From Bacillota bacterium (lineage in GTDB: Bacteria; Bacillota; Clostridia; Christensenellales; Aristaeellaceae): DNA of 64,000 bases. Under the pieces are notes generated by a model. It did not search any database. It saw nothing but the letters and a program-made list of their open reading frames with translations, and was not told the origin of the DNA. The stretch is from contig JAEWRJ010000015.1 in NCBI GenBank assembly GCA_023460055.1, positions 3,994-67,993 of the forward strand, read 5' to 3'. Positions 9,023 to 18,108 of the stretch are shown here, in pieces (within the stretch, counting starts at the first letter, position 1; every line of letters starts with the position of its first letter). The translations under genes were made by a program, and so were the position numbers.

Positions 9023-11098
9023 ATGAAACTAAAGACAATCCATATATCCAATTACCGAAAAATATATGATGTACAACTAAATATGGAAGATAGCATAACC
9101 ATTATTGCTGGAGCGAATAATAGTGGGAAAACCTCTCTTGTTGAGCTGCTTAAATCAGTTTTTGGGAGCGGAAAGTGCAAATTCGAGAGTGATGATTTTT
9201 CTGCTATAGAATGTCAAAAGTGGAGCAATAAAGTCTATCCTATGTGTCGTTCTGCATTTACTAATGGAAAACAAAAAGAAGAAATCGTAACAGAAATATG
9301 TGAAATAATTACCCAGGATGAGAAACCCGAAGATGCTATTATAATACCGCCAATTGAAGTGAAAATTCAAATTGATTATAATGAAAAAGAGGATGACATT
9401 CGCCATTTTGCTGATTATATTATGGAGCTTGACTCGAGCAATACAAGCTTTTACTTTATCTACCGTTACGGATTAAATAGGGATAGATTTTGGAAAAGCA
9501 TAGATGCTGAGTACGAAAAGCTCTCTGTCCGATTCAGTAAGCTATCCGAAGACGAAGACAAGAACAAGGATATCGTTCGTGTTGTCAAAGAAATGCTCAT
9601 ATCCCTATATGCAGGTTCATGCGAAGAAATGGCATACTTCTCTGATAAATTATATAAAAATAGAGTTGCTATGGATATATCATCATTTAAGAATCTATTT
9701 AATTATAATAATATTATGGCCGGCCGAACTTTAGATGATGAAAATACCGATAGAACAAGAATTCTAAGCAAAAGCATGGTTGATATCGCCAGCCAAGAAG
9801 AGAGCTGGCAGGATTTGCTTTGCCGCCTTCCGGATCAAATTATTCAGCCTATTCAGCAAGCAAGGATTCAGGAAAGAGTTCGAGAAGCATCGCTTGATTC
9901 TTTACGTGTTACAATGGAGGCAGTTTCCAGAACCAACGGGGGACATGCCGGAAATATTGTAATTGACATGAACGTAACTGAAGATGCTGTCCATGCATTG
10001 CTGAAAAGTATAACTTCTGCAAAATATCAAGCGGATGACCACTATTTGAGAGAGTCTTCGCAAGGGTTAGGATATAGCAATCTTATCTATATCCATCTTC
10101 AATTAGAGAGGTTCAAGAGAAGCATAGACCCTCTTCTTGTAAATATATTTATAATCGAAGAACCGGAAGCACATATGCATCCTCAAATGCAGAACGTTTT
10201 TGCCCAATACTTATTTGAGTATTACAATCAAGGCATAGGTATACAAGGGGTGCTCACAACGCACTCGCATGAGGTAGTTCGTTCTGCGAAAATCTCCCAG
10301 CTCAGGGTATTGCGTCAGGAAGAGCCTTTCAGATGCAGAATGTTTGACTTGCGCGAATTTCAAAACTCAATTGCATCATGTAAGGAGCTTCTTGAATTCT
10401 ATGATTTTTTCTACGCAGTCAATTTCCCTGATATTATTTTCGCTGACAAAATCATTATGTATGAAGGTGATACAGAACGAATGCTTATAAAAAGTGCATT
10501 GTGCTTAAAAGACTTTGAGTTTATAAGAGGACAGTACGTTTCTTTCGTTCAGGTTGGCGGAGCGTATGCTTATAACTATAAGTCTATTATTGACTTTTTG
10601 GGTATAAAGACTGTTTTGATAACGGATTTGGACTATGACAATGATTCATCAAGCGATACTGATGTCTTGGCCTCTACCACGACAAATTCAACGATTAATA
10701 AGTTTTCTAGAAGCGAACTAAATCAATCAAATCCAACTATACAAAAACTATATGATTGGCAAAATAAATTCGCTCCAATTGTAGTGGGGAGCATTTATCT
10801 TGCTTTTCAAGGGGAAAATGATCATTTTTCAAGGACTCTCGAAGAAGCAATGCTTGCAAAATACTACGGGGTTTCGGCATTAGATAAAAGGTCCGCGAAT
10901 GAATGGAAAAAGAATCGAGGAAAGGACAAACTTATATTCACCATTCCTAGGAAAGAAGAAACTTGCAGTATTCATGATATTGTTGAGCACACATCAAATA
11001 GAAAGACGGATTTTATGTATTCGGTTATCCTCAATAACTTGGTAAATGCAATGCTTCCAGCTTATATAAGGGAGGCATTGTTATGGCTAGCAAACTAA
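9023..11098 (+). CDS. OLD-family ATP-dependent nuclease (AAA ATPase + TOPRIM), GajA-like
   Basis: 691 residues. The N-terminal ABC-type ATPase has Walker A GANNSGKTS (about 30-38) and Walker B IIEEPEAHMHP with the catalytic Glu pair at 379-380, followed by TTHSHEVV. The C-terminal TOPRIM domain shows MYEGDTE (Glu 481) and TDLDYD (Asp 535/537), the metal-binding acids of a DNA-nicking nuclease. The downstream helicase gene starts 16 bp before this stop, the arrangement of Gabija (GajA-GajB) and other class 2 OLD systems, which block phage. It is longer than the roughly 580 residues I recall for characterised GajA, with an enlarged region between ATPase halves, so I call it Gabija-like, not Gabija. 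It is AT-rich compared with the conjugation genes, suggesting separate acquisition. Confidence 0.85.
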   Translation: MKLKTIHISNYRKIYDVQLNMEDSITIIAGANNSGKTSLVELLKSVFGSGKCKFESDDFSAIECQKWSNKVYPMCRSAFTNGKQKEEIVTEICEIITQDEKPEDAIIIPPIEVKIQIDYNEKEDDIRHFADYIMELDSSNTSFYFIYRYGLNRDRFWKSIDAEYEKLSVRFSKLSEDEDKNKDIVRVVKEMLISLYAGSCEEMAYFSDKLYKNRVAMDISSFKNLFNYNNIMAGRTLDDENTDRTRILSKSMVDIASQEESWQDLLCRLPDQIIQPIQQARIQERVREASLDSLRVTMEAVSRTNGGHAGNIVIDMNVTEDAVHALLKSITSAKYQADDHYLRESSQGLGYSNLIYIHLQLERFKRSIDPLLVNIFIIEEPEAHMHPQMQNVFAQYLFEYYNQGIGIQGVLTTHSHEVVRSAKISQLRVLRQEEPFRCRMFDLREFQNSIASCKELLEFYDFFYAVNFPDIIFADKIIMYEGDTERMLIKSALCLKDFEFIRGQYVSFVQVGGAYAYNYKSIIDFLGIKTVLITDLDYDNDSSSDTDVLASTTTNSTINKFSRSELNQSNPTIQKLYDWQNKFAPIVVGSIYLAFQGENDHFSRTLEEAMLAKYYGVSALDKRSANEWKKNRGKDKLIFTIPRKEETCSIHDIVEHTSNRKTDFMYSVILNNLVNAMLPAYIREALLWLAN

Positions 11099-13065
11099 AT
11101 AATTGTTTTCTAATTAACGCCCCTGCAGGAAGTGGAAAGACGACACAGATAAAGGCAATGGTGCAAAAATATATTGTTGAGATGCCCGGAGATAACATTC
11201 TGTGTATTACTTACACCAACCGTGCTGCAGAAGAGCTGTCAAATGGAATTGAATCAAAAAATGTGTATATCGGTACTATACATTCTTTCCTTCATGCATT
11301 TATGAAGCGGTATTTTACTCACCAAGATATTCTTGATTTATATTATGAAGTATATGGTGACCAAATTAAGGGACGCATTGAAAACCTTGAACAGACTGAT
11401 TATGTTGCAGATAGCAATAGTAAATATGTAGAAAAATATGGTGAGCTTAGCTACGAAGCAATTCGAAAAAATATAAAGACTCTTTCATATAATGAATCTC
11501 CATTCAACTCTCTATATTATGGGGGGCTATCCCATGATGACTTAATAAGTTTTTCAAAACATATTTTTGATCGATATTCCATTATTGGGAAAATGATATC
11601 TTCAAAGTATCAGCATATTTTCATTGATGAATACCAGGATACAATGGCGGATGTTTTGAAAATATTTTATAAAAGTGTTGCTGGATCGAACACACATTTA
11701 TACTTGTTTGGGGATCGAATGCAGCAGATTTATAGGAATTATGATGGTTCTTTTGAAGAGCAATTTGAATTATTTGACACTACGCAGTCACTATTGATTA
11801 ATCATCGATCAGTGACGGCCATTGTGAAACTATTAAATAAAATATGTAATGATCCATCTTTTGATCAAGATAATTCGCGCAAAATGAAGTCAGTAAGCGC
11901 GGATTTTTTACCGCGCATTGTTATTAGCGACAACATTGATGAATCGATTAATGGAATAAAAGAATCTGATTCAAGTGCCTTGGTGCTGTATCTTCTGAAC
12001 AGAGAGCGCTTTGGCTATATTGGTGCCCTTAACCTTTATCAAGCATTTTCTGGGATGGATAAGTACTCATTTGGTAAAACCTATACAGCAGTGGATGTAC
12101 TAACAACGCCCTATGATGTAAACCCAGATCCTTTGATAAAAGTATTATACTGCATTGTTCATATGGCAGACTGCTATCAGAAGGAGCAGTATGGCTCAAT
12201 TATTCAGACGTTAAAAACATATAAGTCAATGTTCTGTAAGGACAGCTGGTATATCAAAACGCATGATGACAAGAAAAAACTGCTTAGCAAATTGAAGAAA
12301 GTGTTTGCGGGTTTTAAGGATGAGAATAAAACAATAGCTGATTTGCTAACTATGCTTTTAGATACTTCAATAGCGGAAAACACTTATGTGGAAGGTATTT
12401 ATGCCGATAGAGATTATCACCAGGTATTCGATGTGCCTGTTATTGAATTAAAGCGAGTTATCGAATATCTGGGAAATCCTAAAGTATCAACGCAGCATGG
12501 AGTGAAGGGGGAAAGCCATGATAGCGTGGTGTTTGTCGCAGATAACTGTAGTACTAATCCCGTAGTCCATATGTATCGGTTTTTTGACATGTGGGGAAAT
12601 TTCTCGGTTTCATTAAAGCCATTTAGCCAGTTTTATTACAGCTATATTACTGAATTGGCTGATTTACAGTACACTATTGGTATAAAAATAAGTGATCTAA
12701 AAAAGGACACTTATACTCAGCACGAAAAGGCAATCAGTGAAAAAATCGCTACAATAATTGACAAGTTTACGAATAATTCATATTTTATGTATCTGTGTAT
12801 GGAAAAATATGACCAATACTTAAAAAAACCGGGAGTGACAAAAGCCAAAGACTGTTTGAAAGAGAGCACTGTATTCGGTGTGCTAAGTGCTTATAAACTG
12901 TTTTATGTTGGATGTTCACGAGCAAGAAAAAATCTCACTATTCTTTTGGATCGATCAAAGGTCATAGGAGATTTTGAAAGACAGAAACGCAGATTTATTG
13001 AAATAGGATTTACAATCTTACAGGCTGATTCTACATTCAATTCAATATCGGAGGGCGGTCAATAA
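11083..13065 (+). CDS. UvrD/PcrA-like superfamily 1 helicase, GajB-like
   Basis: 660 residues, overlapping the OLD nuclease by 16 bp (translational coupling). Superfamily 1 motifs in order: Walker A APAGSGKTT (13-21); motif Ia ITYTNRAAEEL; Ib IGTIHSFLH; motif II DEYQD (182-186); motif III FGDRMQQIY; motif IV NHRS; motif V-like TQHGVKGESHDSVVF; and VI YVGCSRARKNL. In Gabija the GajB partner senses nucleotide depletion or DNA ends and activates GajA. That role is carried over by analogy only. It is longer than the usual GajB (roughly 500 residues as I recall), with an insertion around 380-470. Confidence 0.83.
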   Translation: MASKLNNCFLINAPAGSGKTTQIKAMVQKYIVEMPGDNILCITYTNRAAEELSNGIESKNVYIGTIHSFLHAFMKRYFTHQDILDLYYEVYGDQIKGRIENLEQTDYVADSNSKYVEKYGELSYEAIRKNIKTLSYNESPFNSLYYGGLSHDDLISFSKHIFDRYSIIGKMISSKYQHIFIDEYQDTMADVLKIFYKSVAGSNTHLYLFGDRMQQIYRNYDGSFEEQFELFDTTQSLLINHRSVTAIVKLLNKICNDPSFDQDNSRKMKSVSADFLPRIVISDNIDESINGIKESDSSALVLYLLNRERFGYIGALNLYQAFSGMDKYSFGKTYTAVDVLTTPYDVNPDPLIKVLYCIVHMADCYQKEQYGSIIQTLKTYKSMFCKDSWYIKTHDDKKKLLSKLKKVFAGFKDENKTIADLLTMLLDTSIAENTYVEGIYADRDYHQVFDVPVIELKRVIEYLGNPKVSTQHGVKGESHDSVVFVADNCSTNPVVHMYRFFDMWGNFSVSLKPFSQFYYSYITELADLQYTIGIKISDLKKDTYTQHEKAISEKIATIIDKFTNNSYFMYLCMEKYDQYLKKPGVTKAKDCLKESTVFGVLSAYKLFYVGCSRARKNLTILLDRSKVIGDFERQKRRFIEIGFTILQADSTFNSISEGGQ

Positions 13066-13223
13066 TTTATGTTATGAGATTAGTCTTTAGGCACTTAAAA
13101 GACGCTGAAAAACGAAATGTTGGAGGGAGAGTTATGGAACGGTGGTACACTCTTCGATAAGATAAACGTATACTGCACATTAGCTAGAAGACTATGGGAA
13201 ATAATATATAGGAGGGATGATAC

Positions 13224-14783
13224 ATGCTTCTAACAGTTGGATCGTCGGTTAAGGGAGAAGGAAACGATTTTTATGTGCTAGATGAGATTATTGGGAAAGG
13301 TAGCTTTGGCTATGTTTTCAAGGCTCGTCGAAAAAAAGATGACGCAGTTTTTGCTGTGAAAGCAATGCTCCCGTCGTTTGGTGATTCTTATTCAGCAGCA
13401 AGCTTCAAAAATGAGATGCGTTTAGCTGAAGCAGTCAAAGGTGATAATATTATTCAATATGAGTTTGTCCATTCAGGCGAAGCATATCCTGAGTTACCGC
13501 CATACATAGTGATGGAATATGCTGATGGAGGGACGTTGACGCAACAATTGAAGCACAGGCAACAAATAGGAAAGCCTCTGGAACTGGTGGAATTATTAGA
13601 TATATTTAGGCAGCTTGCTCATGGGATGGATGAAATAAACCGTACTCTTGTTCATCGGGATATAAAGCCTGACAATATCTTATTATGCGGGAACACCCTG
13701 AAAATTTCTGATTTTGGTTTGTCAAGAATTGCAATTGAAGGAACTCGGATGTTGACATTTAAAGGTTGGGGTACTCCGCTTTATATGGCTCCAGAGGCAT
13801 GGGATTATGGCAAGAATACTATTCAGATGGATATCTATTCAATGGGTATTATCTTTTACGAATTGGCAACATTTAGATACCCTTATTTGCCAGTTCCAAA
13901 GACCGATGATGACTGCAAAAGCGCTCACCTACACTCAGCAATACAGAATCTTAATAGTGTCAGTAGTTTTTTGACTCCAAGCCTTATCTCTGTTATCAAC
14001 CGAATGTTAGAAAAATCCACACAACGGCGGTTTGATAATTGGAAGGATATTATCCGACTGATTGAAGAACAAAAAGAACCTGATTCTATGATTGACAAGT
14101 TAGTTACTGCTACCATTACAGCAAAAAATGCAGAAGACATTGCTCGGCAGGAGAGGGAGAGTAACATTCGACAGACAGTAAAGGAAAAAGATGATTTTTG
14201 CAAATTAGTTCGTTCGCAGTTTGATAATACGATTGTTGCATCGATCACCAGTTATATTGAAAAGGTTAATGAAAAATATGCAGGAAATGAAAAAATCACC
14301 TTCTCGAAAAGTAATGGAGTAGGGTATCAAGCAGAACGCTTTACTTGGGAAATGATTATTCCACCTGACAATGTAATTTCGATTAAGATGGAAGCCATTC
14401 TTAAAGAGAACTATAAGCGGAAAGTCAGAACTAATAGGTTTTGGGGAGAAGAGGGAGTACGAACTGAAAATTACATCCCACAATTCAGTGGGAGGAATAT
14501 ACATGCTTGGGGAGAGGTGAAAAACAAAGCGGGTTATGGTTTCAATTTGTTGTTGATAGATAGTGGTGAAATATATGGAGATTGGCACATAATGAATAAT
14601 AAAAATAACCTTAGCTATATGAATAACAAGGAGCGTCGTGAGCCTTTCTCCTTTAGTTTGAATGAACTTCCAGAAGAGATAGACAGGGTGCAAATAACGC
14701 ATCTCTATAGAGCAGTATTTGAGCCTTTTAGTGAGTCATCATTGTTAGATATAATCTCGAAATTAATTTATGAACTAAAATAA
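13224..14783 (+). CDS. Soluble eukaryotic-type Ser/Thr protein kinase with unknown C-terminal domain
   Basis: 519 residues with a complete Hanks-type kinase domain at 17-290: glycine loop GKGSFG (24-29), Lys 46, HRDIKPDN (144-151), DFG (163-165) and GTPLYMAPEAW. There is no transmembrane segment, unlike housekeeping PASTA kinases. Residues 300-519 form a separate domain that I do not recognise, rich in aromatic residues and beta-like stretches. The gene follows the OLD-UvrD pair after a 158 bp gap and has its own ribosome site TAGGAGGG. Soluble kinases occur in several phage-defence systems, so a signalling or abortive-infection role is plausible but inferred. It could equally be an independent cargo gene. 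Confidence 0.85.
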   Translation: MLLTVGSSVKGEGNDFYVLDEIIGKGSFGYVFKARRKKDDAVFAVKAMLPSFGDSYSAASFKNEMRLAEAVKGDNIIQYEFVHSGEAYPELPPYIVMEYADGGTLTQQLKHRQQIGKPLELVELLDIFRQLAHGMDEINRTLVHRDIKPDNILLCGNTLKISDFGLSRIAIEGTRMLTFKGWGTPLYMAPEAWDYGKNTIQMDIYSMGIIFYELATFRYPYLPVPKTDDDCKSAHLHSAIQNLNSVSSFLTPSLISVINRMLEKSTQRRFDNWKDIIRLIEEQKEPDSMIDKLVTATITAKNAEDIARQERESNIRQTVKEKDDFCKLVRSQFDNTIVASITSYIEKVNEKYAGNEKITFSKSNGVGYQAERFTWEMIIPPDNVISIKMEAILKENYKRKVRTNRFWGEEGVRTENYIPQFSGRNIHAWGEVKNKAGYGFNLLLIDSGEIYGDWHIMNNKNNLSYMNNKERREPFSFSLNELPEEIDRVQITHLYRAVFEPFSESSLLDIISKLIYELK

Positions 14784-15006
14784 ACACTCTCACCAAAATG
14801 GTGTGATCGGTTCGTCTGGTTTTTGTATTTATGAATAAAATATAGTTAGCAGCGAGTTTTCATATTGCTATGCAAGCTGTGCGGTCTTGTTGTCGCTTGT
14901 TCTTGGCATTTTCAAATTATCAAGAAGTTGTCTAATTGTCAAAAAACAGTTGAAGCATCATGTTTGACGCTTACACATCAAACGATGATATGAATCTGTT
15001 TTTTTA

Positions 15007-15435
15007 CTACTTGCCCAGAATAAACTTATCTAACCTATCTTTGTCTCTGATCTGGAGGCCTGCCAACTCAGCAAGATAACATTTTTGCAGGTATTCTTCA
15101 CGAGAATCAACAGCATCACTTATTGTTACTTCTATATTATCTGGCCATATTAGATTAAGCCATCCGGTTCTCAAGAAGCGGCTTAGTATATGTTTTCCAC
15201 GATACTCTTCTTTGATTATCCAGTGAACATCAAAATTTCCATATCTCAAAATGATTCCTGCTTTACTCCTGCAATGGATAAGTACAATAACCTCATAAAC
15301 GCTGGACTGAGTAATACAGGATGAGTCTGGCTCTTGAAACATTTGAAAGCAGTGATATGCTTTATCAGGTATAAGAACTTTGCCAGCAGCCACATCGCAC
15401 TCATTAAGTAAAGCAAGTAAGGATTCATTTGTCAT
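15007..15435 (-). CDS. Hypothetical protein, possibly GNAT-like fold
   Basis: 142 residues from the ATG at 15435, chosen because GGGAGG lies seven bases before it (an upstream ATG at 15450 has no ribosome site). No family is recognised with confidence. The central stretch VHWIIKEEYRGKHILSRFL resembles the acetyl-CoA-binding loop and helix of GNAT acetyltransferases, but the rest is not diagnostic. It faces the kinase gene tail-to-tail across about 220 bp. It could belong to the defence-like module or be an unrelated cargo gene. Confidence 0.5.
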   Translation of the reverse strand: MTNESLLALLNECDVAAGKVLIPDKAYHCFQMFQEPDSSCITQSSVYEVIVLIHCRSKAGIILRYGNFDVHWIIKEEYRGKHILSRFLRTGWLNLIWPDNIEVTISDAVDSREEYLQKCYLAELAGLQIRDKDRLDKFILGK

Positions 15436-15450
15436 AAGGATACCTCCCAT

Positions 15451-15870
15451 TTACGATTTTCGACACCATATACATATCTGGAGATTAAGCTTTAATGCTG
15501 ATTTACATTCTATTCCAGTATTGCAATTCTATCATACATGGCAATGAAGGACTACATAAATACAGTGTCAATACGTTGAGAAATAACCTGGCAGTTTGCA
15601 CACCAGCTATGTATGGTTCACTAAGGATTTTCGTCGGGCAATCCAATAGATTTAATGGCCTCCCCCGTCGCCATAGTGATAGAGTACCCGATAGGACAGG
15701 CTGAAAACTGTCGAAATCGAAAAGTGGTGAATTTTGACCAGGGGAACACCTTCATGCTCAGAAACCTTGTTTCTGCTGTGTTCTGATGCTTTGTTTGTGT
15801 AAGGAGAGTCGGGAGACAACAATATATAGCGGTTGCGCAATTAAATCATGTGGATTATAATTCATCTCAT
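15451..15870. other. Intergenic region, no supported gene
   Basis: No convincing coding frame is visible on either strand. A stretch near 15,700-15,770 (around GAAAAGTGGTGAATTTTGACC) looks like terminal sequence of an IS21-type transposon from memory, without a transposase. The rest is AT-rich spacer before the SOS-type operator. Confidence 0.35.
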
Positions 15871-15894
15871 AAATGAGAACAATAGTTCTCATTT
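15871..15894. promoter_or_regulatory. LexA-type SOS operator (perfect palindrome)
   Basis: A perfect 24 bp palindrome with arms AAATGAGAAC and GTTCTCATTT around AATA. Its core GAAC-N4-GTTC (15877-15888) is the Firmicutes LexA box. It ends 15 bp before the GTG of the Y-family polymerase, where bound repressor would block transcription. Confidence 0.85.
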
Positions 15895-15909
15895 GAAAGG
15901 AGGGGTTGT

Positions 15910-17187
15910 GTGGATCGCGTCATACTGCATTGCGACGCCAATAGCTTCTACGCATCGTGCGAGCTGGTGTATCATCCTGAGCTGCGCGGATTGCCAATGT
16001 CTGTTGCGGGCGATGGAGATCAGCGGCATGGCATTATCCTTGCATCCACGCCTGAAGCCAAACGTTGCGGCATTAAGACCGGCATGGTGACTTGGGAGGC
16101 GAAGAAGTTATGCCCTAATTTGATCACGATGCCTGCAAACTTCGAAAGATATCAAAATTTTTCACGCCGTCTCCGGGCAATGTTCCGTGAGTATACGCCT
16201 AATGTAACGCCATACGGCTTAGATGAAGCCTGGGTTGATCTGACTGGCAGGGGTGTCACCATCGATGATGGCACTATGATTGCCCAGACCCTGCGGCAAA
16301 GAGCCAAAGATGAGCTTGGATTGACCCTTTCAGCAGGAATTTCATTTACGTATTGCTTTTCGAAATTGGGGTCTGACATGAAGAAGCCCGATGCCTCAAC
16401 GATTATCTCACGGGAGAACTATCAGCAGCTGGTCTGGCCGCTGCCGGCGGGCGATCTCCTGTTTGTTGGACCCCACACCGTGCCGAAATTGGCCGCATGC
16501 GGCATCCGCACCATCGGGGACATTGCCAACGCTCCTGAAGGACTCTTAGAATCTTTGTTTGGAAAAGTGGGGCTGATGCACGTCCGTCACGCTACAGGGC
16601 AGTACGACAAACCGCCTATCCCGCCGGAAGAGATGGAGTCTGTAGGTCACTCTGTCACTGCTCCCAGGGATATGGAATCCATCTCGGATGTCAGGTGCGT
16701 GTATACAGCCTTGGCGGAGGCAGTCTCTATGCGGATGCGTCATTCGGGTGTGGTCGGCCGATGCATCAACATTCATGTCCGCGACAGCAAGCTCAATGTC
16801 AGAGGATGCCAGAAAACCATTGGGTATCACACATCCCTTAGCCGAGAAATTGTTCATGTTGCGATGGAACTTTTTTCCGCCAAACAGTATGAACGAATGC
16901 TTCCGCTCCGCTCTATCGGCGTTAGTGTCTCATCACTACGACACGCGACAGATCCCGTTCAGCTTGACATCTTCGGTGACGAAAAGCGCAGGCAAAAGGA
17001 AATCAGCCTTGCAGGAACCGTTGATGAGCTTCGGAGCCGCTTTGGAACGATGATGATTCGGCGCGGAAATGTTCTGGCAAGTCCCTCTTTTGCGAATATC
17101 AATGCATTTGATGATCACACGATATACCCTGGCGGTGATCGTGAGAAGAAAGGTGGAAGCAGATGCAAAAACTACCTCGGCCATTAG
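15910..17187 (+). CDS. Y-family translesion DNA polymerase (DinB/UmuC type)
   Basis: 425 residues, GTG start with AAGGAGGGG upstream. The palm domain begins HCDANSFYASCE, with metal-binding Asp 9, followed by LDEAWVDLTG with Asp 105/Glu 106. A helix-hairpin-helix segment around 190-230 (CGIRTIGDIANAP) precedes the little-finger domain. It copies damaged DNA when the chromosome or incoming single strand is blocked. The 24 bp LexA-type palindrome just upstream indicates SOS control. It overlaps a small gene and is followed by SRAP, making a compact DNA-damage cassette inside the ICE. Its higher GC content resembles the ICE backbone and not the neighbouring defence genes. Confidence 0.92.
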   Translation: MDRVILHCDANSFYASCELVYHPELRGLPMSVAGDGDQRHGIILASTPEAKRCGIKTGMVTWEAKKLCPNLITMPANFERYQNFSRRLRAMFREYTPNVTPYGLDEAWVDLTGRGVTIDDGTMIAQTLRQRAKDELGLTLSAGISFTYCFSKLGSDMKKPDASTIISRENYQQLVWPLPAGDLLFVGPHTVPKLAACGIRTIGDIANAPEGLLESLFGKVGLMHVRHATGQYDKPPIPPEEMESVGHSVTAPRDMESISDVRCVYTALAEAVSMRMRHSGVVGRCINIHVRDSKLNVRGCQKTIGYHTSLSREIVHVAMELFSAKQYERMLPLRSIGVSVSSLRHATDPVQLDIFGDEKRRQKEISLAGTVDELRSRFGTMMIRRGNVLASPSFANINAFDDHTIYPGGDREKKGGSRCKNYLGH

Positions 17188-17456
17188 CGATCAGACAGAA
17201 TGTCAAGGTTGATGTTGAGATCGATGAGGACGGAGAGATTGTACCTAAAAGGATATTCTGGCCTGGGCGTGAAGGGGGATGGCGAGAAGTCGAGAAAGGG
17301 TTCAAATCCGGACCGGGTGTCGCGCGTAAGGCGGGCGGTGCTGGTCTGCGCTTTGAAGTTCGCATAGAGAACTATATCTTCGAGCTCTTCCTTGTGGATG
17401 GCATATTCTTCTTCGAGCGAACCCAGCAGGGTATAATACCCTTACGACAAGCTTAA
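17163..17456 (+). CDS. Small protein of the SOS cassette
   Basis: 97 residues, overlapping the polymerase 3' end by 25 bp and ending 10 bp before SRAP. No domain is recognised. The segment KVDVEIDEDGEIVPKRIFWPGREGGWREVEKGF followed by a basic, beta-rich C-terminal half suggests a small nucleic-acid-binding or partner protein. Its place matches that of YolD-type or ImuA-type accessory genes beside Y-family polymerases, but sequence likeness to those is not evident. The position-based role is inference. Confidence 0.6.
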   Translation: MQKLPRPLAIRQNVKVDVEIDEDGEIVPKRIFWPGREGGWREVEKGFKSGPGVARKAGGAGLRFEVRIENYIFELFLVDGIFFFERTQQGIIPLRQA

Positions 17457-17466
17457 GGAGGCTTCT

Positions 17467-18033
17467 ATGTGCGGACGATTCTACGCGCCCCCCATTACCA
17501 TCGAGGAGCTGCGCTCAGTTGTTAAGGACATCGAGGAAGAGCTGGCGCGCAAGCAGCAGACAGGCGAATACGGGAAGGAATCATTCATCGTTCCCACTTT
17601 GCCGACAATGGCCATTACAGCCGAAGGAGCCAAAGTAATGACTTTCGGATGGAAGAAGGCGCAAAAAGACATGATGCTGAATGCCAGGTGTGAAACCTTG
17701 ACGGGAAAGCCTATGTTTGTGCCTGCTTTTCGAGCAGGGAAGCGCTGTATTCTTCCTGCGACGCGGTTCTTTGAAAAAAAGGGTTTATTCGCCCCCATCA
17801 ATGGTCAGCTTATGTTCATGGCGGGAATATTTGATAACATCGGTTCGCAAGAGTATGACCAGTTTCTTGTTATCACGCGGGATGCTGATCCAGTGATAGC
17901 GCCATATCACCACAGGATGCCGCTGCTGCTTCCCAGCGAGGAATTGCGCAAAGCGTGGTTACATAGTGACACACTGGCGGAAGAATTACTTGATATGCCG
18001 GTGGATATTCCGCTCAAAGATATTACTCAGTGA
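17467..18033 (+). CDS. SOS response-associated peptidase family protein (SRAP/YedK/HMCES)
   Basis: 188 residues beginning MCGRF; after Met removal Cys 2 becomes the N-terminal nucleophile that crosslinks abasic sites in single-stranded DNA. Other SRAP marks are LNARCET (active-site Asn and Arg), RFFEKKG in the place of the usual GFYEW, and HHRMPLLL (catalytic His). It shields abasic lesions in single-stranded DNA, a form every ICE passes through during transfer. It is the last gene of the polymerase cassette, ends at a strong terminator, and has the ribosome site TTAAGGAGG. Confidence 0.9.
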   Translation: MCGRFYAPPITIEELRSVVKDIEEELARKQQTGEYGKESFIVPTLPTMAITAEGAKVMTFGWKKAQKDMMLNARCETLTGKPMFVPAFRAGKRCILPATRFFEKKGLFAPINGQLMFMAGIFDNIGSQEYDQFLVITRDADPVIAPYHHRMPLLLPSEELRKAWLHSDTLAEELLDMPVDIPLKDITQ

Positions 18034-18049
18034 AGGGCCTGATCTGATG

Positions 18050-18074
18050 AAAGCGCTGAACCAGCGCTTTTTTT
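18050..18074 (+). terminator. Rho-independent terminator of the SOS cassette
   Basis: Perfect stem AAAGCGCTG / CAGCGCTTT with a three-base loop, followed by TTTT, 17 bp after the SRAP stop. Confidence 0.9.
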
Positions 18075-18108
18075 GTGTGTCAGTGTACAATAATGATAGG
18101 AAGCGATA

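Noticed and set aside
9023..13065. Calling the pair canonical Gabija
   Set aside because: Both proteins seem longer than characterised GajA/GajB and only motifs, not full likeness, could be judged by eye; other class 2 OLD systems share this order.
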